From Antedon bifida (Eukaryota; Echinodermata; Crinoidea; Comatulida; Antedonidae): a stretch of DNA of 64,000 nucleotides. The notes under the pieces are model-generated. The model worked only from the letters and a program-made list of their open reading frames with translations, searched no databases and was not told where the DNA came from. Every line of letters starts with the position of its first letter. Within the stretch, counting starts at the first letter, position 1. The DNA lies in assembly GCA_963402885.1 (NCBI GenBank), contig OY727102.1, positions 15,748,001 through 15,812,000 on the forward strand, in the 5' to 3' direction. Position numbers and translations under genes: made by a program. Positions 50,961 to 62,343 of this stretch are shown in pieces.

Positions 50961-51611
50961 TTAGGCCTAGGTCAACTCCATTTGATCTAGTAGGGGGATA
51001 ACTGTTACTAGTTTAGTTTGTGGAACAGCTAATTATCATTCTAGAATAGGTGACATCCAACTTTTATTTCATTTTATTTATATATTTTATTAATTATTAG
51101 CAAAATCATTAGAAAATTGTACATTTGTTTATGCCCTATCTATAGGATTTATCATATTGCACACCTATAATGTTAATGGATAGTTCTATTATATACACTG
51201 AGGTCAGAGGTTATTTAAAGTACAAGGAATTGAAGAAGTCACAAGATCGCTTAGTAATCAGAGATTTGGTCACACACAAAAAGACAAGCAGATACCTTTT
51301 TATTGTTTATTATCACATTAGTTTTACCTAAACCGAATGGAGAAGAACGGAATTCTGTTTGGATAATTGTTTTGGTTGATGATTGTGAGGTTTTAGCAAA
51401 TAATTAACTGAAGTTTCACCAACTGACAGCATTGGTAGGATCCCACCAGCTGTCATCAGAGAACAGAGACATGGTCATCTCCTATGTTTGTTGTGTGTGA
51501 AGGAGTAAGGAGTCTGATCTAGAGAAAACTTCATGGAACCAGGCTACCTACCTGATCTGTTGCCTACTATTATCATTTTTTTAGCTTGAATACTTATACC
51601 AAAAAAGTAAA
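50961..51611 (+). promoter_or_regulatory. ZIP gene upstream region and likely 5' UTR
   Basis: Extends to the ZIP start codon. A TTTTTTTAG at about 51577-51583 looks like a 3' splice site, so the ATG probably lies in a second exon with a non-coding first exon upstream. No core promoter element is assigned. Confidence 0.4.
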
Positions 51612-52694
51612 ATGGATGTGCTGGGTTTTAAAATTATGATATTAGTTCTTCTTTTCTTCTTGTGCTTGTTTTTTGCATTACTTCCAATAACTTTGAGAAA
51701 GAGATTAGGCAAAGACCAAAGCGAAGAACAGCGAAAAAAGACTCTGCGGATTGTCAGTTTTCTAAGTTGTTATGGAGGTGGTGTATTTCTCGCAACTTGC
51801 CTGTTAGATTTGTTACCAACTGTACGGGATAGACTGAGTTTAGTGTTTGATCAACTTGAGGAATATACTGCGTTTCCTTTTGCAGAATTTGTTATGGTTA
51901 TGGGATTTTTTCTTGTTTTAATTATTGAACAAACTGCTGTGATGGTAAAAGAAACGTCGCCAAATGAACTTCGAACACGGTCAGAGACTATGCATGAAAG
52001 CGTTAATGCACCATTAATTGCGGACACCGAAGCGTACCAGCGAAGTCTGTACGCATCAAATAACTATCATCCGAATGATGAGCATGTTTATAGAGACACT
52101 TTGACGAGTATGAATGGCGTGCATGTTGCCCCGTCACATGGTCATTCACATGGTCATTCTCACGGACATGAAGATGGTGATGGTTCAGGCTTTCGCTCTT
52201 TAATGTTACTCTTTGCGTTATCCCTACATTCACTCTTTGAAGGCTTGGCTCTTGGATTGCAAAACTCGACCGCGTTGATCACACAAATTTTCATCGCTCT
52301 TATCATCCATAAAAATGTGTTGGCTTTTAGTCTGGGCTTAAATCTTGTACAAAGCAATCTATCTCGGTCTGCGATCTTTCGATCATGTCTTTGTTTTGCG
52401 ATCATGGCCCCTATTGGAATTGCGATCGGAATTGCTGTTGATGATGTAAATGATTTTATTCACAGCTTGATAAATGGAATACTACAGGGTATAGCAACTG
52501 GCACATTCTTGTACATTACATTTATCGAAGTTCTACCTCACGAATTCCAGGATATAACCAAACCAGTAGACCGTGTTTTAAAGGTTTTATGTATCATACT
52601 TGGTTATGCAACTATATGTGGGCTATTGTTCATACATGCAACCGTTATCCGTCCTACGTGCTATCGTTCTGCCGAACCTGTCGACGACACATAA
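51612..52694 (+). CDS. SLC39A1-like: ZIP-family zinc transporter (SLC39A1/2/3 type)
   Basis: A single-exon coding region of 360 aa. ZIP proteins move Zn2+ (and related metals) into the cytoplasm across the plasma or an organelle membrane. Eight predicted TM segments lie at about 5-25, 46-68, 89-111, 195-217, 224-247, 256-276, 286-308 and 322-345. The TM4 signature is HSLFEGLALGL (His206, Glu210) and the TM5 signature HKNVLAFSLGL (His233). TM7 carries YITFIEVLPHE. The TM3-TM4 loop has a His-rich metal-binding run (His at 176, 178, 180, 182, 184, 186). Length and signatures fit the ZIP1-3 subfamily. The ATG is preceded by AAGTAAA. AATAAA signals lie at 52809 and 52832. It is convergent with ADPGK. 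Confidence 0.93.
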   Translation: MDVLGFKIMILVLLFFLCLFFALLPITLRKRLGKDQSEEQRKKTLRIVSFLSCYGGGVFLATCLLDLLPTVRDRLSLVFDQLEEYTAFPFAEFVMVMGFFLVLIIEQTAVMVKETSPNELRTRSETMHESVNAPLIADTEAYQRSLYASNNYHPNDEHVYRDTLTSMNGVHVAPSHGHSHGHSHGHEDGDGSGFRSLMLLFALSLHSLFEGLALGLQNSTALITQIFIALIIHKNVLAFSLGLNLVQSNLSRSAIFRSCLCFAIMAPIGIAIGIAVDDVNDFIHSLINGILQGIATGTFLYITFIEVLPHEFQDITKPVDRVLKVLCIILGYATICGLLFIHATVIRPTCYRSAEPVDDT

Positions 52695-54858
52695 CTGTTT
52701 TTATAAATCAAGTTTGCCCAATTATTTCACAAAATTACCAGAAAAAGTTATAATTTTATCAAAAAGTAATTATATTACATTTAATGTATTTGGATCAATA
52801 TATAAGTAAATAAATAAATTGAAAAGTATTAAATAAAGAGCAGGTGCCATTACATAAGTTTTTTACTAGACTACTACTAGTACAGTACTAGAATATTAAT
52901 TTTTAATCGTATGGTTATGTATTAAGTTTGTATTAATATCACAATCAATCTCAGAACCAAAACAACATACTGTAGATATTATTTTAATCAATATTTGTAT
53001 TATTTCAAATCAATATTTATACATCTCAATAATCACAATTTTATGAATATTATATTATAATACTCTATACCAGTGTAGTAAAGTTACATTCTTTACTCAA
53101 GGGCTGTTATTGTTACTGTATAGTTTGCCACTATGAATACAGTACATCTGAAATATATTATCCCTCCAAGCACTGTATTAAAATTATATATTAAATTGTT
53201 AACAATTACATGATTGTAAAAAATGTAAGTTTTATCACAAATGTTTTTATACTTTTGTATTTATTATAGTACTTAAAACTGAAAGATCAACAAATCAATG
53301 TCAAGACAATGATGAAATTGAACACGTTACTTTATAACTTTCTAGGATGTGTATGAAACCATTCCTGCATTATTTCTTTTTACACTTGGTTTTAATTTAT
53401 AATTTTGCTTAAGTTATAATTTAGATACTCTCTAGTATTACTTACAATATTTATTGCTTTCAACTCTGTTTAAAGGTGGCTATTGAGGTGACTTAAACGT
53501 AATTATAAAACTTTAAAAAGTCTTCCTCCATTCAACTCATGTTAAATAGATTTATATACACACCTATATTTATGTTCTTATGTTGTGTGAAAAATAAATA
53601 TTACTAATTGCATGTTTCATTAACTTAGGAATGTAACGTTTTATATTGGAATTAATATAAGCTGTTAACAGAATATGTTATTTATCGCACATAAGCATCT
53701 CATTACTATTGGTAATTAAATTTCATATTAGTAGAAGAAAAACATTGATCAGTTTTTTTTTCTCACTATTTCAATGATCAAAATTAAAGTTCAGAGGGAA
53801 GATTGAAATAATATTGGCATGATGCAATAGCCATGGTCATTTATAGGTATGACACGCCATGTGTGACAAAAGGTTTATTTTTATGAATATTATTAAAGAT
53901 GTATTGTCCCCCAAAAACATGAAAAATGAAGATTAATTAAATCAGACTTTGAATAGATTATTTTGTAGTTTTAATAAAGTTAATCACTTCCGCAGAAAAA
54001 AAAAACACGAAAACAAATAATGTTTTCAATTATAAAATGACAAAATAAATGGTTCAATTCAACCTGGCAGCCAATTTGACTATTTTTTGCTTTTAATTAC
54101 AGGTAAATAAATTGGTTTTTGATCAAATTTTTGGTCAAAGTGGATAACTATTATGTGACATTAAAATGGCATATTCAAAACCAAAAAATGTAAAAAAATT
54201 ATTTTTCAGGGGACAATACATCTTTAAGCATTAGTCAAACTTCTAAGACTAAGCAAAACATAGAACCAATGTAATGACCGAATACATAATTGAAAAAATT
54301 TGCATTTGTAAACCATAGGCACAGTGTTCATCATTAAAGTACAAAGCTTCAATTACAAAATAAAAATAAAATATTCTGTACCTACAGACATAATTGTATA
54401 TCAATTTTCACGCAAAAAAATTGGAAAAGTAAACAAATCGTGTATTAATACTGTACCTACATTTTATATCACACCACTAACACAATAACAAAAAGAATAC
54501 TTTATGTCTATAAAAATATATAGTTATTTAGGTCACTATACTATGCTTAAAACATGCATAGAAAATTAAAAACCCACCACCCTGGATGGAGTTGAACTTT
54601 CACTTAAAAACCTGTCTCCGGTTGAATTGTTTAATTTGTAATGACTACAAATACTTAGGACTCATTGAAATATTAAGTGGAATATTGTATTTTTTTTAAT
54701 GAATTATTCATTTAAATTTGGATCCAGATCGAACTTAATCAAATGTTCTGTGAATTTGTTCAGATTGGGGCAAGAATTGTGTACATAACCAGAAAAACGG
54801 ACAGGAATAACAAAATATAATGTCGTTTTGCTATAAATAATTCAGAGGCCAAATTGTC
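52695..54858. other. convergent 3' region between ZIP and ADPGK
   Basis: Holds the ZIP 3' UTR, a TAAAGATG MITE (listed separately) and presumably the ADPGK 3' UTR. No exon seen. Confidence 0.5.
53894..54226. mobile_element. TAAAGATGTATTGTCC MITE, reverse orientation
   Basis: TIRs TAAAGATGTATTGTCCCCC and GGGGACAATACATCTTTA. The interior runs opposite to the copies at 61350 and 63619 (CATGAAAAATGAAGATTAA at the left instead of the right). Confidence 0.9.
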
Positions 54859-57800
54859 CTATTCTTTCTTATACATTGAATAAAGCAATCCAGTTGCTGA
54901 TATTGCATCGCCTAGGCCCACCGTATTCCCTGGTTTTCTACATACAAGTACTGGGCTAAAAGCAAAATCTACCCCATCCCTATCCCATATAGATACTGGC
55001 TTAGCAGGGTCATATATAACTATATTTTTTCTTAATGGAATGTCATCTACTGAAAGACTAAATGCTTTAGGTATATGTAAATCCACTTGAGATGGGTCTA
55101 TTGGTTTTCTCATGCAAGCCTGTTCCCCGGCAACGCGTGCGCCTGCAGCTACAGCTGATTGGCTGTTCTCCCATGCACTCTTTTTTGTTGCTATTAAGTG
55201 ATACGTTAGGCTATGAAAGTGAACACGCGACAGAGTGCTAGATCCTGTAGCATACTTGTTGAAAAGCCAGCTGATGATGTCAGAAACTGCTGCAATCTCT
55301 GGATAGCCTTTTACTGGTTGAAGATCTTGATGTGGTCCACCATTTACATTAGAGAAGAAGACTAGCTCTTGCTCATTCAAGCCAATAGAGTGTATTACTG
55401 GAAAAATCTATCAAATAGAAAATAAGCAAAATTGTTATCTTGGTATAGTACTTGGGACATGATCCTTTGCAGAACAAAGCTATTGGGTGCCAAGTATCCT
55501 TTTTATTTTATAGTTATAGTAAATAATTTTAATTTATAGTCTTAATAATAGAAACTTATTATTTAACGTTTAAATCTGTACAATAATATACTAAAGCTCT
55601 GTCTACACTATCAAACTTTATGTGACAAAAAAATGTGATATGCCCATATATAGACGTATCACTACTACCATATTTGGGCATTTTTTTTGTCAAACTAATT
55701 TGATAGTGTAGACAGAGTCTAACACAGCATATAGATGTGTAGGCATAAAGAAACTCTAAAACTGGGTTATACAGTACTGCTGAAATGAATGTATATACAA
55801 TTTAGAAACAGTTACGAAAAGGAAATCTGTGAGATTCGAGATTGAAACCTGGAATGTTCTGCTCATTATGTAGATATTATATCAATATCATCATTATAAT
55901 AAATGTTGCAATTATACTTTTGCATAATGTTTATTATTATGTTATTATTTCCTGCTATTGTAGACTTCAGATTTCGAAAAAAACAGTCAATCAATTGGTT
56001 ACAGCATTACATACATTGTGTACATAAACATAAGTGTGTACTGTTAGTGTTAAGCTCTGTCTACACTATCAAAGTAGTTGGACTAAAAAAGTGTGATATG
56101 CCCAAATATGGTAGTGATATGACATCATCATGTCCATATATGGGCACGTCACATTTTTTGTCGCAAAGTTTGTTAGTGTAGACTGAGCTTTACTTAACAG
56201 TTTCCGGCATTGAAATAATGTAACTGTATTGTAAATAAAATTCTGTATTAATTAACCTGTTTCGCAATCTCTGCTAAACAGTCTGCATTTGCCATGCTTG
56301 CGAGTTCTAAATGGATAGGAACGTTTTTTGGCATCTTTGTAATCTCATTTCTCATGCTGGTTAACAGTTTTACTCTTTTTTCCTGTGAATGGCCATCAAG
56401 AAGATGCAGTCCAGACAATACAATCAACTGTGGTTGAAACTCTGAAAATAAATATACACTGTATGAATTTATTTCTTAGTTAAGTCACTAAAACTGACAG
56501 CAAAATATTCACAAATGTTATTATATGCGGCACATATTTAGGGTCTCAAGCTTAAGCATCTTTCACACTTGCACCTGATCGAACGTCAATGTTTCGTTTT
56601 CACGCAGCTACGCGCACATCGATTTGAAAAATCCAGGATTCACCTCGACTAAATTATATAGCAAGCAATGAATTATTAAGAAAGAGCTCAATAGAAAAAA
56701 AACACTAATTTTTAACTGAGATCATCTTTTTACCTTTAACACTCTTCACAAACATATTAATTCCAATAAGATTAGCATTAGCAATATCATTTGAAGTGAT
56801 AAAGCGGGTAGCAAGAGGTGCGACATCATCGCCCCATTTCTCGCCTCTTGCATACTCCATAATTAGGTGAACCTCATCATCTTGAACCTTGACCCCATTT
56901 GGAACTTGTATACTGTCAGCGAACATGTTTTCTGCAATTGGTCCAACAGGTCCCACAAACTGAATCTAAAAAAAATGTGAGTTAATGTTAGATTTCAGTT
57001 ATGTTTGGTATCAACCCAACACATAAATATTGCTGTTTTACATAACTGTGCCATGTTTAATATGTAATGTCTAAAGCTCTGTCTACAATATTAAACTAAG
57101 AAAAAAAGTGTGATGTGCCCAAATATGTTAGTGATATGCCAAATATGGTAGTGATATGACATCATTGTGTCCATATATGGGTACATCACACTTTTTTGTC
57201 GAACTTAAAGTGACTATACCAATAAATAAGACATACCTGGACATCTGGCATTGTGTTTGCTATCTTCTGAGCCATAAGACCGGCATTTCCACCAAGAGAA
57301 TACTGTATCAAATAAACATAATGATTATAATCATTTTTCATAATGTTAGATATATTCGCTGACTAGTTATAAAAAATGAGAAAGGATAATGCATGCATTT
57401 ATATTCAGGAAATAAAATTACCAATCCCTAACACCAAGTAGAAAAGTTAGAAAATATCATGTTAACAATAAGATAGCAATATTTTATAACACCATTTAGT
57501 ACTGGATTAATAATAATAATAATAGTATGGTATTTATAAGTTCCTCTATCTTTCAGTATTGCCCGTTATTCCCTATCCCAATCCAGCTTTCTTTCTCCTA
57601 TATTTCAGATAGTACTCTAGGTGCCAAAGCCAAAGAGAACTGGTACGAGGGTTTAAGTCCAAAATCTAATTTCATCCAACCTGTTTTTTTGGTAGTTTGT
57701 TTGCAACATCTATTATCTGTTGATAAACTTCTCCATTGCTAAAGTATCTCTCTCCACCAGATCCTTGGCTAAAGAAGAATCCAAATGTCTCTCCTAAGTG

Positions 57801-58514
57801 ATTCAAGGAGTGTAGAGTAGCGTGGTCTTGTTTGTCTTTAGGTTCAATATCCAGTGCTTTGAGTAGTGCTGTACCAGAAACAATCAAATCTGCATTTACA
57901 TTAAGTCTACAAAAAGAAATGTTAGGAAAATTCATTTACCAGTTGTCACCCAAAAAATAATAATTATATTATATTACGTGCATGGAGGTTTTGGTCCTAC
58001 TAGCTACCAAATGTTGTGTATAACATGAGAAATAGATCCCCTTAAAATCCCCCACCACCCTCTTTCTCTCCAAAAAAAAACAACAACGCAACCCCTCCTC
58101 ACACCCCTCCTCCTCACTCACCTCACTCATGAAATGGTTCAGATTATTAATATATACATTTATATAATTAATACTCTAAAAATAACAGTTAACAGGGTTT
58201 ATTTAGAAAGATCCCAGTGCATATCACTTTATCATTCATAAGTTTTATATATTTAGTAGTATTATTTTGCTAGGCCTCTCTATCTAGGCCTAGCCTAGGT
58301 GTTGTATGTAGCCTTGTAGGCTCTGAACTACCGACCCGATCGCAACCTTGGTGATCTGCAGAGATGGCTTGACTATCGTGTCCTCCCATGCTTTCAAGGT
58401 AGTTTCTTCGGAGGTAGTACTATATGATGATGTATTACTATTAGATATCTGTCGATCATAAAAGTAAGCTAAAGCTATCAATATTAAACCGATAAACAAA
58501 GATTTACTAATCAT
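54859..58514 (-). CDS. ADPGK: ADP-dependent glucokinase
   Basis: Six exons join in frame to 478 aa (human protein 497): 58514-58336, 57906-57681, 57302-57237, 56965-56734, 56441-56257, 55407-54859. The enzyme phosphorylates glucose using ADP rather than ATP; in animals it is ER-associated. The N-terminal hydrophobic segment (residues 5-18) fits that anchor. Family marks: IGLNVNADLIVSG, LGGNAGLMAQK (138-148), QFVGPVGP, LSGLHLLDGHSQ, IHLELASMAN, SIGLNEQEL, and VGLGDAISA, where Asp463 is the predicted catalytic base. The exon 1 donor that keeps the frame and the VAIG-LNVNAD alignment is GG|GTCGGT, a weak match to consensus. The alternative donor four bases on leads to a stop. The 5' end faces metaxin. 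Confidence 0.94.
55592..55722. mobile_element. full copy of the CTCTGTCTACAC MITE
   Basis: In ADPGK intron 5. TIRs AAAGCTCTGTCTACACTATC and TTTGATAGTGTAGACAGAGT. Confidence 0.85.
56051..56192. mobile_element. full copy of the CTCTGTCTACAC MITE
   Basis: In ADPGK intron 5, about 330 bp from the previous copy. TIRs AAGCTCTGTCTACACTATCA and TGTTAGTGTAGACTGAGCTT; inner palindrome GTGATATGCCCAAATATGG with ATATATGGGCACGTCACA. Confidence 0.85.
57072..57215. mobile_element. copy of the CTCTGTCTACAC MITE, right end eroded
   Basis: In ADPGK intron 3, ending about 20 bp from exon 3's donor. Left TIR AAAGCTCTGTCTACAATATT, right side TGTCGAACTTAAAG. It includes the tandem AAATATGTTAGTGATATG unit also seen at 38421. 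Confidence 0.75.
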
Positions 58515-58811
58515 TTTGTTGGTGTTTTGCCTCTACCACCACCACGTCTCTCAGTCTCATCATCAGCAGTTAATTGAAAACTAAAAAATCCAGGGACCTC
58601 TGGCTGACTGGGCACGCCCATCTTGATTTTAGGTTTGAGAATAATGCCAAAATCAGTAAAACGCAAGAAAAAAAGACCTGTAAAAGTACAACTGTTAATA
58701 CTGTTGAGCTACAGAAAAAATAGTTTATCTTGTTTTTGGAAATTTTGGAACAATAAACGAAAGCTAATATATATTAATGTTTAAGTCTCAGTAATTTTAC
58801 CCACTTGTGTA
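58515..58811. promoter_or_regulatory. shared head-to-head promoter of ADPGK and metaxin
   Basis: Only 297 bp separate the two start codons, which point in opposite directions, so the genes must share or overlap promoters. A CCATCTTG (reverse CAAGATGG, YY1-like) lies near 58619, and a second CAAGATGG lies at 58823, within the metaxin coding start. No TATA box is obvious. Confidence 0.6.
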
Positions 58812-61090
58812 ATGGTAAAATCCAAGATGGAAACGAACATGCGGATGAAAATTTGGAAGGGCAATTGGGGCCTTCCTTCTATGGATACTAGATGCCTATA
58901 TTTAATGGTATTTATATATTAAATTGCTTTGTATATAGCATATACGACGGTGGTATTGCAATATAAAAGTGTAGCAATGTTTAGCATATATGGCCGTTTA
59001 AGTCTCCTAGGCTAGGCCTATACTAAGGTTACCCCTCCTACCGAGAGATACCAAAGCCTGCCATGCCGTGGCCGTGCTAGTGTAGTCTGTACTAATACTA
59101 GTATAGTAGGCCTAGGTTACAGTAGTAGTAGATTACATTAAAAACAAGCATACTTTACCTTGATATTCTCATCTCTTCAGGCTTATGCAAAGTTTTCTGG
59201 AGCGCCAATAAAACTGGAAAATGATTTTGACATTTGGAGTAATTTAAAAGGTCAGTTAAGTTTTAGGCAGTGTCTAGTATTGTATTGTTTTATATTTGTA
59301 ATAATTTATTTATTTAATATTTATTTTAATTTAACAAGTATGTGATTTCAATATCTTTATGGTCAACAAAAAAAGGAAGAAAGAATTTTTTATTTATTAT
59401 GCCGATATTATTTTCTAGGAAATAATCCGATATTGATATCAGATGAAAAAATATTTGAAGGAAAGAATGACATTATTGATCATCTCCGAACTAAAGGGTT
59501 TGATTCAGACAAAGAGTTGACAGATTGCCAACGAGCTGATATCCTAGCATTTCACGCATTTCTAGAAGAGAGACTTCTCCCTGCCCTGGTAAGAACAACT
59601 ACTATAATGATGAAACTAGCCCAAATTCTTGTACCTGAATAAATTGTGTTGTATTTTAAATATGATTCATAATAAAATTGGCACAAGGCTCTTCTTAATA
59701 GGTCTGGTGGTAGAACAACCCAGTGCATCTCTGTGTCACATTATCATCATTTAAGATACGTATATTATAATAGTAACCATTATTAATAATAAAATCAAAT
59801 TAATAATAGATCTAGTCATAAATGTTTTTCCTTTTCTTCACAGCTTCAAGTCTATTGGATCGATGCAAAGAATTATGTTGATGTTTTCCGTCCAGTTTAT
59901 GCAAAAGCCCTCTCTTTTCCTTTTAATTTTATAACCCCTGGTAGATGGCAACGATACAGTCAAGAACGTGTGGAAACTATGTATGGAGGGCCACATCTGA
60001 CAGACGGAGAATTGAAACAAATTGTAGGTGTTGTGAAACTATAGTCGATAATTCAATATCCTCATTTGACCATTAATTTTCATATGATAATAAATGTTAT
60101 AATAATATAACTTTTTTTTTAGATTTTTAAAAAAGCAAAGAGTTGTATCAACTTATTATCTGAAAGACTTGAGGATAAATCTTTCTTTTTTGGTGATATG
60201 TAAGTATGAATGCTTCAAAACAGAATGATAAAAAAGTTTCCTGAGAAGAAATAAGGCATTTATCCCCAGAAATAAGGAACTTATTCATGCTAGCAACTTG
60301 GTTTAAGCCACATGTATTTCACATTAGAAAAATTGTAGTTTTTTAATAGCAGATTTGTCACAACCCATGTGTATTTTCTTGTTAACTGTACTCTATATAA
60401 TTTGATTGACAGGCCTACATCATTAGATGCCGCTGTATTTGGTTACTTAGCCCCATTGCTACGAGCCCCATTACCAAATGCTGAGCTACAGTCCCATCTA
60501 AAGGCATGCGACAACCTATGCAGGCTTGTGAGTCGTATTCAACAGCGGTATTTCCCAGATGTCCCATTTGGTAAGTAGGACCATGCTGACAAGGTACTTT
60601 ATTGTCAAGTTTAAAGGTTTTTTCTGAACGTAATGAGCAGTTAAGAGCTCATTGTACGAAGCCTCCGCATTATGTGGTAGGGTGGCCAGTTTCTTTCCAT
60701 GCCGCCTTATCCTCCGTAGATTTTCAATTAAGTACTCAATGGACTGGGAGTTATTCTTATTAGAAATTGAACCCTTTCTTTATGCTGGTCTCAACGTGTT
60801 CTAACCACTCTACCACAACACCTATATATCCTAACTAGTAAGTTAGTTAAAATGGATATCAATATTTTTTTACAGATGAACCTGAGCAAAACAAGCCAAA
60901 TAAAAGTTCAAATACAGATACATTCGATGAGGAACATAAACGTCGAAATCAAGTCCTTTCTGTCCTGTTTGCTTCTGCCATGATGGTTGGATATGCCATA
61001 TTCAGTGGTCTAGTCAAGATAAATGTAAATCGGTCTAACTCTTTTGAAATGGAGATGGACTATAATGATGGGGACAAAGATGTTGATTAA
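58812..61090 (+). CDS. MTX1: metaxin 1/3, mitochondrial outer-membrane protein
   Basis: Seven exons join in frame to 321 aa (human MTX1 317): 58812-58907, 59181-59250, 59419-59588, 59844-60023, 60123-60199, 60413-60570, 60876-61090. Metaxins sit in the mitochondrial outer membrane with the SAM/MICOS machinery for beta-barrel insertion. The N-terminal thioredoxin-like part includes [27 protein letters not shown] and [17 protein letters not shown]. The GST-C-like part includes [51 protein letters not shown] and [11 protein letters not shown]-terminal TM anchor spans about 277-298 ([20 protein letters not shown]). Start at 58812 is the first in-frame ATG; 58827, 58839 and 58845 are alternatives, and 58845 best matches the vertebrate N-terminus. 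AATAAA lies at 61235. MTX1 and MTX3 cannot be separated by eye. Confidence 0.93.
60630..60826 (-). mobile_element. tRNA-derived SINE in metaxin intron 6
   Basis: On the minus strand the head starts GTGGTAGAGTGGTTAGAACA (A-box) and GGGTTCAATTTC (B-box), followed by a ~130-bp body (ACGGAGGATAAGGCGGCATG, ACTGGCCACCCTACCACATA) ending in GAGCTCTTAACTGCTCATTA. Confidence 0.7.
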
Positions 61091-62099
61091 GCAACAAGAA
61101 AATATAGCAAACTAATGAAATACAGTAGAAGGAACATTTTAGAAGATTCAAATACATTTGTGATTTTGACAATATAGAACATGTTTGGATAACTCTATAT
61201 TTAGCTAACTTTATATTTTCTCTTGAAAGTCAGCAATAAATCAATATCACACTCATAATGTAGATCATATTTTCTTGCTTCGTACTAACTGTAGTATTGG
61301 TATCAACTATCAACTAGTTTGATATAGACAAATTAAGGACCAAAACTATTAAAGATGTATTGTCCCCTGAAAAATAATTAAAAACATTTTTTTTGTTGAA
61401 TATGCCATTTTAATGTCACATAATAGTTATTGACTTCGACCAAAAATTGGATCGAAAAAAAATTTATTTACCTGAAAAAAATGGAATTTAAAGCAAAAAA
61501 TGGTCAAATTGGCTGCCAGCCAATGTATTTTTGGTTGAATTTAACCATTTATCATGTTATTTTATACGTGAAAACATTATTTTTTTCCGATTTTTTTTCT
61601 ACGGAAGTAATTCACTTTATTAAAACTACAAAATAACCTATTCAAAGTCTGATTTAATTAATCTTCATTTTTCATGTTTTTGGGGGACAATACATCTTTA
61701 AATGTATTAAACTTGTTTAAAATACTTTATTTGGACCGGAGATCGCTTATATAACGAAACCAAAACATGCAAGCGCAATCCGGATATAAGGCGGCGATTG
61801 GAAATAATCGCTGATTGGTTAAAACTGATATAGATACAATAAAAGTGAAAGTTATCTACGAGTAGTCTAGGCCTAATTAAAGCAGGTGAGGATGTGGGTT
61901 TAACTACCGACTATACGAAGTCCTATATTATAAAGGTAAAGGTATTTATCCTCAAGCTTAACTGGAAACTGAGGAAATTCGGATTAGGTCCTCCATGGAC
62001 CCACGGCAGCCAACAGTGCAAGGTCTATCATATCAGCACACCGGGATACGATCCCCTACGTATCATGGGAAGATTCAGCTTTGATCGTTCATATTAAAG
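61091..62099. other. metaxin 3' flank to LRR genes
   Basis: Holds the metaxin 3' UTR, a TAAAGATG MITE, and a stretch at 61880-62097 with a 67-codon open frame of no recognisable domain. That stretch directly abuts the small LRR-like fragment and may be its 5' UTR or an unrecognised repeat. Confidence 0.4.
61350..61700. mobile_element. TAAAGATGTATTGTCC MITE
   Basis: A 351-bp copy with TIRs TAAAGATGTATTGTCCCC and GGGGGACAATACATCTTTA. The interior GGCTGCCAGCC is a central palindrome. It is very similar to the copy at 63619. Confidence 0.92.
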
Positions 62100-62315
62100 A
62101 TGCGACATTATTTGTACATTTTTATTCTCGTTGTTTCAGCTGCCGTCTACTGTTGTCATATTAGAGGTAAATTAACATATGATATTGTTTCGTCCGATAA
62201 AAGTGATTTGATCCAATTACTTGAAAATGAAATATATAACGATATTTCAATATCACTTCCTTATTCGAATACATTTCAGTCAATTGTTTTCATTATTACG
62301 TTGTGCTTAACTTAA
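62100..62315 (+). pseudogene. fragment of the LRR gene's 5' end
   Basis: A 71-codon ORF starting with a signal-peptide-like segment and then CHIRGKLTYD. The downstream LRR protein has CPISGKLTCYK at the same distance from its start. After this similarity ends the sequence carries no LRRs and stops 28 bp before the next gene's start. It is most likely a truncated tandem duplicate; a genuine small secreted peptide is less likely. No splice donor to rescue it is obvious. Confidence 0.5.
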
Positions 62316-62343
62316 AAGGGTCATATAGGTCTACATTACCACT

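Noticed and set aside
51612..52694. Retrocopy of a ZIP gene, because the coding region is intronless
   Set aside because: The ORF is intact with all signatures, a likely 5' UTR acceptor lies just upstream, and no poly(A) tract or duplication marks a retrocopy.
61894..62097. 67-aa ORF before the LRR genes
   Set aside because: No recognised domain, no splice partner found; more likely 5' UTR or an unknown repeat.
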